Source: Phalacrocorax aristotelis
Taxonomy: Eukaryota > Chordata > Aves > Suliformes > Phalacrocoracidae
Assembly: GCF_949628215.1 (NCBI RefSeq)
Contig: NC_134282.1
Span: forward strand, 3,331,001-3,395,000
Direction of reading: 5' to 3'
DNA length: 64,000 nt
Shown piece by piece: positions 34,944-48,040 of this stretch (position 1 is its first letter; each line of letters opens with the position of its first letter). The translations under genes and the position numbers were made by a program. The notes under the pieces were generated by a model. It searched no databases. It saw only the letters and a program-made list of their open reading frames with translations, and was not told the origin of the DNA.

Positions 34944-35040
34944 TTTGTGCCACCAGAATATAAGCTCTTCTGGGCAGGGCCCGGCTGTTTGTTTGGCACA
35001 AACTCCGCTATTATACAATACCGGCTATACATGCTACGTT
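34944..35040 (+). mobile_element. Ancient SINE/L3-type repeat remnant
   Basis: The phrase AGAATATAAGCTCTTCTGGG followed by CAGGGCCCGGCTGTTTGTTT and GGCACAAACTCC resembles the widespread amniote repeat tail of the form GATTGTAAGCTCTTNGGGGC...CAGGGAC...TGTTTGTACAGC. The match is to a remembered pattern and the copy is diverged, so its family name and edges are uncertain. Confidence 0.35.
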
Positions 35041-38000
35041 AATCCTCTCCCTGAAGCAGGCTGATTAAATCAAAACCTGATAAAATGGTGTTACAGTTTT
35101 CACATAAATCAACAGAATCCAGGACACTTCCATTCTACTTCACCAGGGGACTGGTGCAGAAAAAGTGAAATATCATTAAAAAACCATAATTACAGCAAAC
35201 CTGTACTCCAGGAGTAGTGACAGAGTTAGACTCAGGCCCCCACGTACCTGCTGGGAAGCTGCAATTCCAGTCGTTAGTTGTATCCTATTGATGCACCAGA
35301 ACCTGTCAATGCTGTGCTGGCCCGGGCAGAGGAATGTAGCTTATCACTTGATTGCAAGCCCTTGGTATAGTTTGCTTTCACTACACAGCCAGGTGATGAT
35401 TAATGGGTCAACACCTATTTCCATTCCAGGACCTCACAGCTTTTACAGATTCACAGAGAAGCATTAGCCACAGCAGGGATAGCCCATCACACCACACTAG
35501 GATTGTTTCCTTGCACCTGCTCTGAGTTATGCTTGCAAGAGTTTGCACATTCCTTACCCTCTTGCTGTCAGGAGGCCTGTGCCTGCCATAATTCAGACCT
35601 AAGTATCTAAAAAGCCTGGAGACTACCTGAGTGCTATACCCTCTTTTCTGTTTCCATGGTATTTGCTGCCCCATCACACACGCTATACCCACAGCAGAGC
35701 AAGTTCTTTTATATAGTGTCCTCTATGTAAGAGCATTCATGAAGCCTCCATTTAAATCTGTACCTAGTCTCATGATTAAACCTCACCTTCTGTTCGCTTA
35801 AAAAAAGATGAAACCCAGTGTTTGAATATATTTTATTCCCTTTGCCTTGACATAAAAGACTACATAAGGTACAAGAATGGAAGACCGCAGTGACCTGCCT
35901 AACTGATTTCAAAGGTAGCTTTGGGTGATTGGCATGGACCAGGGGATGTCTGTTAATACCCTGTCACAATTTACACGGGCTGGTATGAAATCCATGCAGT
36001 AAAGTTCGTTCTGTAACTCAGTAGCTGTAAGACTTTGTTGTTTTCCATATACGTGCCCAAGCAAACTATGGTAAAGGGAGTCAAATAGTACAAATACTAA
36101 GAGATAATTGCAAACCTAATAGGGCACCAGAATTTCATCAAAATCTTATCTGCTTCTATCAGCACTACCCATTTGTTGCACGTAGCAAAAGTCAAGTCAT
36201 GCCCAACCCAGATTAAAGTGGATAAATTGGGAAGGGTGTTTGTCCAGGGCTTAGGTTTTCTTTAAAGCACAGCTTGTACCCAATTTACTTGTCCTAATGC
36301 AGGCCAGCATAAAGAATATGTTATTAAACCTTTTAATTTCAAACACACTTCTGTGATTGCAATTTAAGTGAAAGCACATGACTCCGAATCCCATTTGATC
36401 TCTTCACACTGGTTCTGTCAGTGCATGGGCTTTAACTCTAATCAGGATAAACAAATCCTTAGCTGAGACTGATAAAGAGAAACACATGCCAGTTTTACAG
36501 GAAAATCTTGTGCTTTTTGTCAAGCGCTGGGAAAGGGAGTGGTACCGAGAAGCAACTGGAGGCACTGGCCTGAATAAAAGGAGGACAAGAGCTGAAGTAC
36601 AGAGAAGCAGAAGGGATCCAGAAAACACTGTGTGAGAGGTAGCACTGCTTCAGCACCTCCTATCAGGCGGCAGAAGGGGCGGTTTAGTCTTTCCATTGAT
36701 TCTCATTTGAGTGGGTACTGTCTTGGGACATTAACAGTTTTACTCCCTGTGGCCAAAGCTTTTAAAACTAAGGGTGATTAAATTAGCTTCTAAGCAAAAC
36801 ACGATGTGCAGACTACTAAGGTGGGAACCTAAGCAGAATACAAGACCTTTTCAGGCTAACACAGGCCTGAAGATGCCATCATATAATAAATAGCTTTTCA
36901 CTGGTGTGGTTCACTCTCACACAGACCACCAGTGCACAGAGCAAGACCAGAATTTGGCTCTGAGCAGTCAGATGATTTGTTTTTTGTGAAGTGTGATGGT
37001 GTAGCTGGATACTTCCAAGGATAAAAATGCTGTCAAAACAGCATACAATTTAGGGTTCATAAGTAAAAGAAAGCAGAGCGCTCATCAACAAGAATGTCAT
37101 TTCTAAGAATAAAGACAGATTTTTTTTTTTTTTTTTAAATGCTATTCATGGCTCCAAGGGGAAAATTAGAGTCTCTTTCAGAACTAGGAGAAAGCAGCAA
37201 GGACAACAAATGTCAAGTTAAAGCAGATATATTTGCTGGTGGGTCATTTAAATAGTGCCTGCAGGATAATCCCAGCAAGATGGGTATTTCAGCTTCGTTT
37301 AGCAGCATCCCTAGCTGGGATAAGGAGGTCTAATCACTTTATTAGAACAACAATGTCATTAGAGGAGAATCTGGAAAGAGAAAGCTTTTTTTAACTTTTA
37401 ATTGTTATAAAGATTTTGCAGGATAACTTTAGCAACCAGCTTGTAGCTGCTGATATTTATGATTTCAGCAGTTAGCCTGACTTTGTGGTATGCCGAAAGG
37501 CTGACTGTGCAACAGACCGAGAGTTGCACTCTTGCCCATAATACAAGAAATAAAAAACAACCTATATTTTTTACCTCTTCTGTTTTAGGAATGGTGAACA
37601 CAGCCTATTTTCTTTTCCATTTTAAAAGTTTTGGAGCAATACACTCTTTTCCTCCAGACACCTTCATTCCTTTTCAAATAATACCTAGACGGCAGGTGAC
37701 ACAGTAAGATTCACGCAGTCTGCCCTTGCTTGCCTTTCACACAGAGCTCCTGCGACTCGGTAACCAGCAAATTTGGGGCTTGGGCAACAGAGAACTCCAC
37801 CGCAGCTTAGCTGCTGGTGGGGATATCCTCTGACAGAGCATCAGCGCTAAGTGTTGCAAACAGATAGTTATACTAATTAACTGAAATTGAGGTTTTATAC
37901 TGTCCTTTAGCCTCTTCCCCTGTCTAACCACCTAGATCTGTGACAGAACACGCAGTGTCACTGCCTTCCTACATAGTGCTACGTTTTGAATTATTTTTTT

Positions 38001-39919
38001 CTATACTGTGGGGAAAAAATACTGATAAAATGCAGCACTATTCTGGAGCATTACACTGCTGGCTAGAGACTCTCCCTCTAGTCAACAGCTACTGAGTGAT
38101 CACAGCAGCCTTGAATCAGCAATTGGAACATCAAAAAAATGTAGCTTGCAGCTTAAAATAAAGACACATGCCGATTTTCATACTGAAGGATCCATAATAT
38201 CATCTTGGAGCACACAGTAAGCAGAGATGCCCAAAGCCCCACCCAGCTAAGGAACAATATCCTTAGACTATAAAGCTTAAAGCAAGGAATGAAGAATGTT
38301 TATAAACTGAGTAAAGATAACAGAGGTCCAATCCTAGTCTTTAAGAGATTGATAAAACTTTTTCTGGTCCTTGCCTATTACTGGACAGTGTCATACCCCA
38401 TGTTTTTCGGGTTTCTTCGCCTTTTTTTGCAAAATCAGAACTGCATTTGCAAACATTCCCAGAGAAATAAGTGTTTTCCACAGCAGACAGAACAAAATTC
38501 AGCACCAAAAAGCGAGGCATGTGTCATACACAGTGCCCAGTTTTTAGCTACTAGTGTAATATTCTTTAGCAGCCTAGATTATGATTCTTAAGATGAAGGT
38601 GGCACCTGGCCAAAGCCATTCTACAGACTGCCCAACTGCTCGGAAGGGTGTATTCTGGGCTGAAAGCATCATCATTGTTCTCAATGGTCTATCACTTAAA
38701 ATAGACTCGCATCAGTAGACCACCGTTAACAGCTGGTAGCTCTTCCTTTGGGTCCCCCTCCTCTTTTTATTCATAGGCTTGAAAGAGAAACAGCCTTGGA
38801 CAAACATTTTCATTTTGAAACACTTCCTACTCTGAAGTCGTGTCCAGCATCAAAATGAACAACTGCAGCATGAATTAAGCCTGTCAAGATATGACTTTCA
38901 CCAAGTTTCACCACCTGGATATTTAAATCCACAAGATCTCCGCTACAGGGGCAAGGGCAGCGCTTATGTTTCTAGAAGTGGGAAATCACCCACTCATCTA
39001 GATGTATTTGCACTTATCGGTGCAGACAAGGTGCAAATTGCACCAAAATACCAACCAAGGTAAATCAATATCAAAGAGCCTGTTCATCTGCTCTCACTGT
39101 AACTAGCTATGCTAAGGCTGACCACTTACAAGCTCTTGGGTACGTGGTGTTAGCAATGATATGCACACAGATCTGAACAGGAAAGAAACAAGGCTTTGTA
39201 GCCCATTGATTTTTGCCTCCTCACACTTTTCTACCTAAAGCAAAAAGGTAGCCGAGAAGCAAACAGGTACAGTAAGCTGACTGGTTTACAGCTGTAGCGT
39301 TAACTCAACGTGTCCATGCGTGGAGGCAGGAAGAGTTCAAGCCACAAGCAACTGCCCTTTTTCCATTAACACTTTCCTTTATATTTACAGCTTCCCTTAC
39401 ACACTTTGAATTCACCCTCCAAACATCATCACTCACCACTGATACCAGACACCGTACCTCTACAGCAGTCGTGACATGCGTTACAAAATACGTCGTGTAT
39501 GGATAAGGGAAAAAAAAAGTGGCTTATTTGCCCTATTCCTAACCTTTAGTGCCTAGAGTAAGTTATCTGACTTACCTTTCAACAGTCTAATGAGAACAGT
39601 ATTTAGGAAATTCTCTCAACTGTAGTTTGTGTAAACTGGATCTGATATTTAAGGAGTCAGAAAGTCACCATGTTGCACTGTACCTACTACATTCCTGCTA
39701 TATATCTCCTGTTAGGATCATCACCTTCACTGGAAGGTCAACAGAAGAAGTCCCCCACGCCCCTGGGCTATAAGTTGCTTTGCCTGCTACTATGCCCACG
39801 TACATCAAAAGGAAGTTTATACAGGTGCACCAGGTTTGGACAAAAAAAAAAGTTAGATTATGAGCTAAAACTGCCGTCTGTCTGCCAGAGTTGCTCAGAG
39901 ATTTAGGCAAGCATGTGTT
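35041..39919. other. Repeat-poor interval, no gene seen
   Basis: AT-rich unique sequence with a T17 run at 37120-37136. No exon, RNA gene or transposon is supported. Confidence 0.35.
37120..37136. repeat. T17 homopolymer
   Basis: Seventeen consecutive T on the plus strand, with no retroposon body recognisable beside it. Confidence 0.85.
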
Positions 39920-40150
39920 GAAGAAATCTCCGCAGATGGAGACTGCACAACCTCTCTGGCCAAAACCTGCTCAGCTTGCCAAAGGATGAGAAAGTTCTTC
40001 CCTTCAATCCAGCCTAAACCTCTGTAATTCCAGTATACATCCATCACCACCAGCGTCCTGCCACGCACTGCTGTGAAGAGCCTGGCTCTGTCTTCTTGGT
40101 AACCTCCTCAAAGGGACAGGAAGGCTGCTCTCAGATCCCCCACAGAGCCA
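39920..40150 (-). mobile_element. CR1 LINE fragment, reverse orientation, older
   Basis: The plus strand reads ATGGAGACTGCACAACCTCT, then AAAGTTCTTCCCTTCAATCC, CTGTGAAGAGCCTGGCTCTG and CTGCTCTCAGATCCCC. This is the order of phrases in the reverse complement of a CR1 3' region. It is more diverged than the neighbouring plus-strand copy. No coding potential remains. Boundaries are approximate. Confidence 0.75.
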
Positions 40151-40234
40151 AATATATCAGCCTCCCTGTACTCAGTCACTGCAGTATACCACAGGAACTA
40201 TGGTTTATTTTATGATATGCAGCTCTGTATGTCC

Positions 40235-40868
40235 AGCAGCGTGCCCAGGTGGCCAAGGAGGCCGCCAGCCCCCGGGCTTGTGTCAGCACTGGTGTGGCCA
40301 GCAGGGGCCGGGCAGGGATGGGGCCCCTGTGCTCGGCACTGGGGAGGCCCCACCTCGAATGCCGGGCTCAGGTTTGGGCCCCTCGGGACAAGGAGGCCCT
40401 GGAGGGGCTGGAGCGTGTCCAGAGAAGGGCAGCGGGGCTGGGGCAGGGTCTGGAGCACGAGTGTGCTGGGGGGCGGCTGAGGGGGCTGGGGGGGTTTAGC
40501 CTGGAGAAGAGGGGGCTGAGGGGAGCCCTTCTCGCTCTCTGCAGCTGCCTGAGAGGGGCTGGAGTGAGGGGGGGGCTGGTCTCTGCTCCCAGGTCACCAG
40601 TGACAGGACGAGAGGGAACGGCCTCAAGCTGCGCCAGGGGAGGTTTGGGTTGGATGTGAGGGAAAATGCCTTCCCTGCCAGAGGGGTCAGGCCCTGGCAC
40701 AGGCTGCCCAGAGAGGTGGGGGAGTCACCGTCCCTGGGGGCGTTCAAACACCGTGTAGACACGGCACTTCAGGGCCTGGTTTAGGAGATCTGGGAGTGTT
40801 GGGTTAAAGGTTGGGCTTGATGATCCTAGAGGCCTTTTCCAACCTTAATGATTCTATGAAATTATGAT
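40235..40868 (+). mobile_element. CR1 LINE, 5'-truncated, about 630 bp
   Basis: This is a well-preserved CR1 3' portion. Phrases in order are GCGTGCCCAGGTGGCCAAGG, CTGGAGCGTGTCCAGAGAAG, TTTAGCCTGGAGAAGAGGG, CTCAAGCTGCGCCAGGGGAG, CACAGGCTGCCCAGAGAGGT, GGGCTTGATGATCCTAGAGG and ATGATTCTATGAAATTATGA. The first part corresponds to the end of the reverse-transcriptase ORF, but it is broken and truncated. GC content and G-run density are far above the flanks, which explains the frames of up to 136 codons seen here. It lies under 100 bp from an older CR1 in the opposite orientation. Confidence 0.95.
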
Positions 40869-43800
40869 TACCAAGAGCAACTGCAGCAGTTTTATCTAGA
40901 AACCAAAGGGCTCCCTTTTTGCCAGCAGCAAAATGGGGGATGGGGGGGAGAACAACGTTTAAAAAAAAACAAAACCACAACCCAGCCCTACTTGCCAAAA
41001 TGTATTTTTAAAAAAGCAAAAGCAACCACCAATGCAGTACCAGAACACCCACTTCGTGTTTATCCCATAAGACTATCCCAACCTTAAGACTGCTGTATAA
41101 GAGCAGCCACATTCACAAACGGAACAGTAAATCCCTCGTACCATTTATCCAAATATGGAAAAGGCATATTCCAAATAAAAGTTTAGCAACAAAAACAGAG
41201 CAGGTCTGATTTAGTAAATCCAGTTTGCCTCACTTGTTACTTAGCAAACACCTTCCACTAAAATCCTACAGTTTGTTGACAGCAATCTGAAACGTGTTAA
41301 AGTAGGCTACACATACAGAATGTCTTATTTACTAAAGCGGAATTATTTTTGGAAAAAGCTGAATGTAGAACAAGCTACATCTTGCTCTAATTTACAGCCA
41401 AGCATCCTGTATACATGCTGATGTCCATGTTTACTTTTTTGGTTACAGGAAGCAATGCTGAAAGACTCGAAATAACGTTGCCTCACACTGCCTATCAAGT
41501 TATTCCACTTCCATAGGAAACAATGGCTTGGGGTCAAGTTAACTCATGCAGAGAAATGTGAGAAAGCAGAGTTGTTTCACTGCTTTAAGACAATGCCATT
41601 TTAACAGCTTTGCTACAAGGATTTTTTTTTTTTGCCAGGCTCCTTTGCCCAATCTCTGTGAAATATGTACGTCTTCCTTCTGGCTCTTTTGCTCAAAGTA
41701 TTGTTCAAATTATTTTTTTCTTCTATCCAAACCATATTCTTCCCCCACTCCCCTTTACAGGGCAAAGTACTAACATTTTCACAAGACTTGCCCTCTATCT
41801 TCAAGCCACAGTCTTAACACATCAATCTCAACTATGGAACTGTACACAACAACAGTTTCTACATTATATTCTTGCCTTTTTTTGTTAATTTATGTCTTGA
41901 AACGTGGAATGGCTGGCCTTATAGAGGGTTAAGAGGAGGGAGCCGGGACAGTTTTCCATATGAATCTCTGTGCAAGTGCCAGCTGGATTTCGCAGCCCTG
42001 GTGCTCAGCAAAGCACAGTAGAACAAGAACGCTGTTAGTATTCTTAGAGTGCTCTGAAGAGGAACAGGAAAAGGCAAGAAAATAATCTTACTCTCTACCA
42101 GAAAGAAGTGCTGGAAAGTCAAAGAGGGGAATTCAAGCTCCATCCTCCCCACAGCACGCAATCAACATCGCTCACAGTCACTCTCATGCATCACAGTGAC
42201 ACTAAAGGTAATAAGCTGTACATGAAAGAAGGGAAATAATACTGAAGAGGTGGTGTTGCAGCATATCCCCCTTTCCTCTTGCTCTCCATGCCCTCCAAAA
42301 ATGCACAGTGCTTCTACGATACTGAAAATATTGCTTGCTGAAGCTGTGCCTGGGAGGGGACCCACCGTGTACCCATTGCTGCCTCTTGGGATATATTTAT
42401 TAATGATTTATAGCAATACACTCATTCATGTAATTAGAGCTGACTTAGTCTCTCAATTTTTAATTTAATGACTGATTTACCCTACCTTTGAATCACGGCT
42501 AAGGAGCATGAGGCAGCCCTAACCACACACAGAGCCCTAAAGCACAGGCGATGCTGGGGTGGTACAGAACTGTCAATGACTCCCTGATACTTTAAACAAG
42601 TCTTGCTCAGGGCCTCCAGGCTGCTCCTCTGCACACAGACAAGTTAATTCAAACATCACTGATTTTTATTAATCCTTTATCAAAAGCAATGAATATTGAT
42701 AGGGGTCCAGAACAAAACAAACAATAAAAATCCCCCTTCTCCCACAGTGAAGAGCAGCTACATGGGGGAAGCAGGACTAGAGAACTGTCCTGTCCCACTC
42801 CTACCACCCTCACCTGCCAACAGGCACACATTTGCCCCCGCCATGCCCGGCATATCCCAAATCTTGACACGTGCCAGAAGCACTGCCAGGCGGCACAGCA
42901 ACACGCACAAGGAAGATCCTGCAAATTCCAAGGTTATATAAAGAGAAAAAAAAAACCAGTTTCTTCACTTCAGGGGCAAAATTGGACTTCACATGTCTGA
43001 TGGACTGAATAACGCTTCATCACAAGAGCCAATTTTCTTCCAACTCCCCTGCAGCTCTTAAAACATAGATCTTAGTTTTGTACCTGATTTGCTAAATGGC
43101 TTTCCTCTCTGTCATGCCTTTAAAAAAAAAAAGGAATGATAGATACATAATTTCATGATTTACTGTGCTCAACAGAAACTAGATATTTTAAGAAGGAATA
43201 TTGTTCTCACTGAAGAAATATATACTGATATTTAAAAAAAACTAAACAAAACAACAAATAAAAAAAACCCCACCCTATGTCACTCCTTCTCTTCCAGAAG
43301 AAGAGAAGGGGTATAATTTCCTTAGGGAAAACAAAAGACAGAAGAAAAAGCTAAGCAGTTATTAATACGGAAATAATCTAAAAAACCCCTGTGACATATA
43401 ACAAACAAAAAGCCCTAAGACAGCTCCATCTCACATATCTTAAATTTTAGTTCTAACTGTAACAAAAAAACCATGAGAGATAAAAAAAAGAACAAGATTA
43501 ATATCTAATGCAAGCTTTAAATCAATAAAGTAATCAAGCTCATAAGTATCCAAAGAAAGTCAACACTTGAACATTTTCCTATTGTGTAGGACTTTGCTGG
43601 AAAGATATGAGTTCTTTTTTAAAAAAAAGGACTCTTCCCCTCCAAAACACAAATTCCTTTTTCAGACTCATATTGCTTTGATGCATGAAAAGCAAGGCAA
43701 GTGAGCACGGCTCCTTGGCTGCGCTTCTGTTAACTCCCCTGTTTACCCCCTACCTCAAGACACATTATTCAGAAGCATCTGTAAAATAACCATACAAATG

Positions 43801-44540
43801 GTTCCTACCTTCCTTTTCAGATGGTCAGACACCCGCATTCACTCTGAGAGGATCTTCTTCCCTGACTGAAGATATTATAGGTGTTACACTGCTTTTAAGC
43901 CTTTCCTCCAAACCTGCTTTGCAGCTGTAGGAGCTCAGGGCCCCAGAAGAGCAGCCCTTCCTCTTCCATCAGCCACCACTTCCATCCTCACCCCACATCT
44001 CTGCTTCTGCCCCCTCTTTCTGGAAGTTTCTTTCCAGCAGTGACTCGCGGGGAGCTGGCACGTGCCTCCTCCCAGCTGCCAGGCTGCAACCACTAACACA
44101 GGACTAAACCAAACCATTTCCACTTTGGCTCCTATATATAATTCATGAGCTCCTAATCAAGCTCCCAAATGCAAAACACCTGGCTGTGATTACCTGGCAG
44201 GAGCCTGCATCACCTGGGCTCAGCTTAGTTATGGGCACCCAAATGCAAAACACCTGCTCACGAGGGTGGGAGAGAAACCCCATTGCCAGGACTGACCTGG
44301 GGCTTGAGCACATGGAAGGTGAAGCATCAGCTGGGTGCCGTGCTCCTTCGCATCGTGCCGGGCCACGGTGCCTCCTAACTTCAGGTGTGAAGAAAAAACC
44401 CAAAGAACCATTTGCAGAAATCCCAGCAGAAGCACAGCAAGGCTGGACCGCAGCAGCACCGGTGCTGGGCTTTAGGCAGCTGTTTTATTCATTCCTGTCA
44501 TCACTGATATACATCACCCACCTTCATCAAACATTAGGAT
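40869..44540. other. AT-rich unique interval
   Basis: No gene or transposon body is recognised. Low-complexity A-rich patches occur at about 43220-43275 and 43440-43500. A pair of identical 19-mers starts at 44164 and 44238 (annotated separately). Confidence 0.35.
44164..44256. repeat. Direct repeat of a 19-mer, 74 bp apart
   Basis: CCCAAATGCAAAACACCTG occurs at 44164-44182 and again at 44238-44256. Each copy contains an octamer-like ATGCAAA and an E-box-like CACCTG. The intervening sequence is not repeated. It may be a small duplication or two related regulatory elements. Confidence 0.85.
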
Positions 44541-44563
44541 AGCCCCTTTTGTGGAAAGGGGCT
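44541..44563. repeat. Perfect 9-bp hairpin with 5-nt loop
   Basis: AGCCCCTTT at 44541-44549 and AAAGGGGCT at 44555-44563 are exact reverse complements around the loop TGTGG. It could form a stable stem in RNA or cruciform DNA. It does not carry a T-run, so a polymerase III or bacterial-type terminator reading is not supported. Confidence 0.8.
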
Positions 44564-44647
44564 CTGTGCTGGATGGCACAACAGCAGCTGTGCAATTACC
44601 CCTGGTAACATCCAGTCCTCTCTGAAGCCACATCCATACGGCAGGGA

Positions 44648-45035
44648 AGCTGCCATACGAGGAGAGGCTGGGAGAGCTGGGTTTGTTCAGCTCTGGGAAA
44701 AGGAGGCTTAAAGGGGATACAATACTTAAGGGGCAGCTACGAAGACGACGGAGACTCCCTTTTTACACAGAGTCCCATGGAGAGGACAAGGGGGGATGGA
44801 CACAAGTTGCCCTTGGGGAGATTCCGATGGGACACCAGAGGGACATTTTTCACACTGAGGACAGTCACCACTGGAATAACCTCCCCAGGGAAGGGGTTGG
44901 CTTGGCCACGTTGGACACCTTCAAGAGTCGGCTGGACAGGGTGCTGGGCCATCTTGTCTAGGCTGGGCTCTTGCCAGAAAGGTTGGACTAGATGATCCCT
45001 GAGGTCCCTTCCAGCCTGGGACTCTGTGATTCCAA
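44648..45035 (+). mobile_element. CR1 LINE, 5'-truncated, about 390 bp
   Basis: Plus-orientation CR1 phrases appear in order: GAGGAGAGGCTGGGAGAGCT, GGGTTTGTTCAGCTCTGGGA, ACACTGAGGACAGTCACCAC, GGACACCTTCAAGAGTCGGC, GTTGGACTAGATGATCCCTG and TTCCAGCCTGGGACTCTGTG. The wording of the 3' end differs from the copies at 27.8 and 40.2 kb, so it belongs to a different CR1 subfamily. The 92-codon frame at 44683-44961 is a by-product of this repeat. Confidence 0.93.
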
Positions 45036-48000
45036 ACTTTGTGATGCTACGGTTGGGCTCAGCATCCTTACAAGGTTCAGACTTTGACAACATCACATTT
45101 CATTTTTACCTATTGCCCAACTGCAGTGCCTTTTAATTGAAAAATAGTCATTATTTGGGTACATGTTGTGACACGCTCCACAGTTCACGCTCTGGAATAA
45201 CTCTTCAGGAAGTCACCACATCCCAAAACACCTTCATACACCCAAATCTTAAGATTTTAGTCACACGTATGCTCATTGTGATGGGAAGAAAGACCTAACC
45301 AGGTGCGGCTGTGCAGACGCCCGGTGCAGCACCAGGGCCGGAAGCGTGCTGGGATGAGCCCCGCGTTCCTGCCTCCAAGCCCCAGCCCGGCAGCCCTGGG
45401 TGTACCCGGCGCTCTTGCGTTGTCCAGCCTCTTCTTAAGTAAATCTCATCTACAGAGAAATAGTTATTTTCTTTTTCCTTAATTCTGCCTGCAAAGAGCG
45501 TCTCAATTTTTAGTCCATTAACAAGTCCTTTCTGAGGCCTATTAACATGTCACTACGGAATGCCTTTTTCTTCAAAGTTTAATACGGCTTAACTCTGTCT
45601 TAATCATATTGCTTTACTACACTTTATAGCCCGCGGCTTCAGGGAACCTTTGCCTTTTATTAGTACCCATATACAATCATGATGTCATTCCAAAAATCCA
45701 GTGCTGCTCTGGGTTGCATGAATTCCTATACCTTTGATTTACGCGGTGTGTCTGCAGCTCTCCGAGAAGGAAGATGTGCAGGCAGGGCGAGGAATGAAAT
45801 GTTACGGTACCGAGATGTGCCAGCGCATGTCTTTGCAAGGAGGAGACGTACCTGACAGGAGACACAGTCGCTTCTTCCCTGCAATGATGCTCGTCAACGT
45901 TCACACTAATACTGGCTTGGTCAGGCTCTTGGTACAGTCAAGGTGAGTCCTGTTATGACAGTTGATGAGAGCTGACAGAATTTTTGCTGTGGGCAACTGG
46001 TTCTAGCTTGATCGTGCCCCGTAAGGAAGATCTCTCATGCCACAGTCTTGTCAGAGTCACAGCATTTCTGGTTTGGCCCATCTGGAAGCTCTGCTGACTG
46101 CCTCGTGGCGGGAGGATGGGAGTACCTGCCTGGCACCCGTTTTGCACCTCCAGGTGAGGAAAAAGAAGTCAGGGACTGAAAAATCCTTCTTCAAAGTGCA
46201 GATTCAGACACATGTTTCATCCGTTGTTGGGGTGATATTTTGTGCTAAAGCATGTTAGAAATAATGGCGTTTTTGAGGGACATAAGAAAGTTTCAGTGTG
46301 CTAAATCAGTGGTCTCCATCTGATAAATCTCTTACTGGTATCACTGGCTTCATTACTGGAGATGACAAAACTAAGATTATGCAACTCTATAAAAGTAGCT
46401 ACTGACAATTCTGTTGTCTCCTCCAATTCCATTTCTACGGAGAAGCATATTTTAAATGCAATTTAAGGTGCTGTAGTCCTAGGAGCATGAACAAGACAGA
46501 TTCACTAATTAAATGGAAAGAAGGTCCAGCCTGCTATCCCTAAAACACCACAGAACCCATCATAGCCACACGCTTGTATCCCTGCTGTTAGAGATTTGTC
46601 ATTTGCAGGTGCTTGGGTTCCATCTTAGCATCACATCAAAGCAGCTGAAAAGTATCTCATCTGTCTTCTATGAAGACACCATCTGACTCTCTTCTTTTTT
46701 AGAGGAGCATCCAGGTAGGCATTGCCTGGCTCTGCTCAGGCATTTGTTGACTTTTCCCAGTTTCTTTACAAGAGATTTTTGATTGTTTTTTTTCCCCAAC
46801 TCAGAGCTGCTGCAGTGTGCTCTACGTGGTGCAAGTGTTCAAAGGCATGGGGAATGTGCAGCTTGTACTGAATGCAGCTGCCTGCCTGTGAAATGGTGTT
46901 AGACACACAGAACATGGTATATCGATCCTTTGGCATCTATATCAGCTTCCTGTTTGTTTCTGAGTATAATTTAAGTGCTAGTTTTTTACCTGGTTGGATC
47001 CTGAAAGGTTACTGCTTTTGTCTATATGAATTGCCATAGCAACTGCGGTGCTGGAGCAAACAGCCATGAGCTTTAACAGCCTGGGGGTCAGCAGCAGAAC
47101 GCTCTTAATTGAGAAACCTTCATCTCTCAAATCTGGGTTGTTTCACCAGCTTGACTGAGCTACGTTTTCGGTACTTCAGCATGACTCACTTTGTGATCTG
47201 TGGGCTACAGAACCCAGATTTCCGCATGGCAGGGAGGGAGAAGACGTGAGCTTGTATTTGTTTATTTAGGAAGGATTATATTCTTTTTCCTTCGAATAAA
47301 CACTGTATTTTAAAAGTCTAGAGTAAAACCCAAAGTATATATTGGCTTGCATGTGTCTATCTTGGTGTAAAGGCTATGTTCTTATACCGTATTGCAACAC
47401 TGGCTCAAGTCTGAGGCCAAAATGAGGCATCGAGCACTACGGCATCGCATTTGCTTATGCTAAAACTGAATTTGGCCTGTTGCGCTGTGCCTTAGTGCCT
47501 CAGCCTTAGCAGAGCAAAGGGGTGGCTTTTTGCAACCCTGTAATCTTTCACATCAGCTGCCGAGACAGTGTTTTCCCGTTGTTGTTCTCACCTCTGTTTA
47601 TGGTTCCCATGGCCTCGCGCCTGCAAACCCCAATAACGTTATACGGCAGGTCCTCCTGAGAAGCCATTACCACTGGTGTAAAAATCAGCCCTTTCCTCCA
47701 ACCTTTTCATACCTCATTTTGTAGATGTTAGTTTATATTAGAGACAACTAAAACATAGCCCACAACAAAGCAATATTTGTATACTAAACACTGTTAGTAT
47801 TTTAAATACTAAAATATTATCCAATAATACATGTGCACAGAAGGTTAACAACCAGCGTGCAACATCTCTAGCTAATTACCGTGCTCAGCTTAGATATAAT
47901 CATGCCACACAGAGGAACATCCCAGAGGGAGTTCGAGTTGAGCCCATTGGAAAAAGTATATAAGAAACAGTGGAAAAGCATGCCGAAAACCATCATCTTC

Positions 48001-48040
48001 CTTTTCATCCTCACCATTGCTGCACTGGAGAGAGCCCATA
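45036..48040. other. Unique interval, no gene seen
   Basis: Mixed-composition unique sequence with no recognised exon, RNA or transposon. A slightly GC-richer patch lies at about 45300-45420. Frames of up to about 75 codons have no family resemblance. Confidence 0.35.

Noticed and set aside
40200..40762. Several frames of 82-136 codons on both strands
   Set aside because: All overlap the GC-rich CR1 copy. They do not form an intact reverse transcriptase, so they are by-products of the repeat.
44683..44961. 92-codon plus-strand frame
   Set aside because: It is inside the CR1 3' end, which is non-coding or broken in truncated copies.
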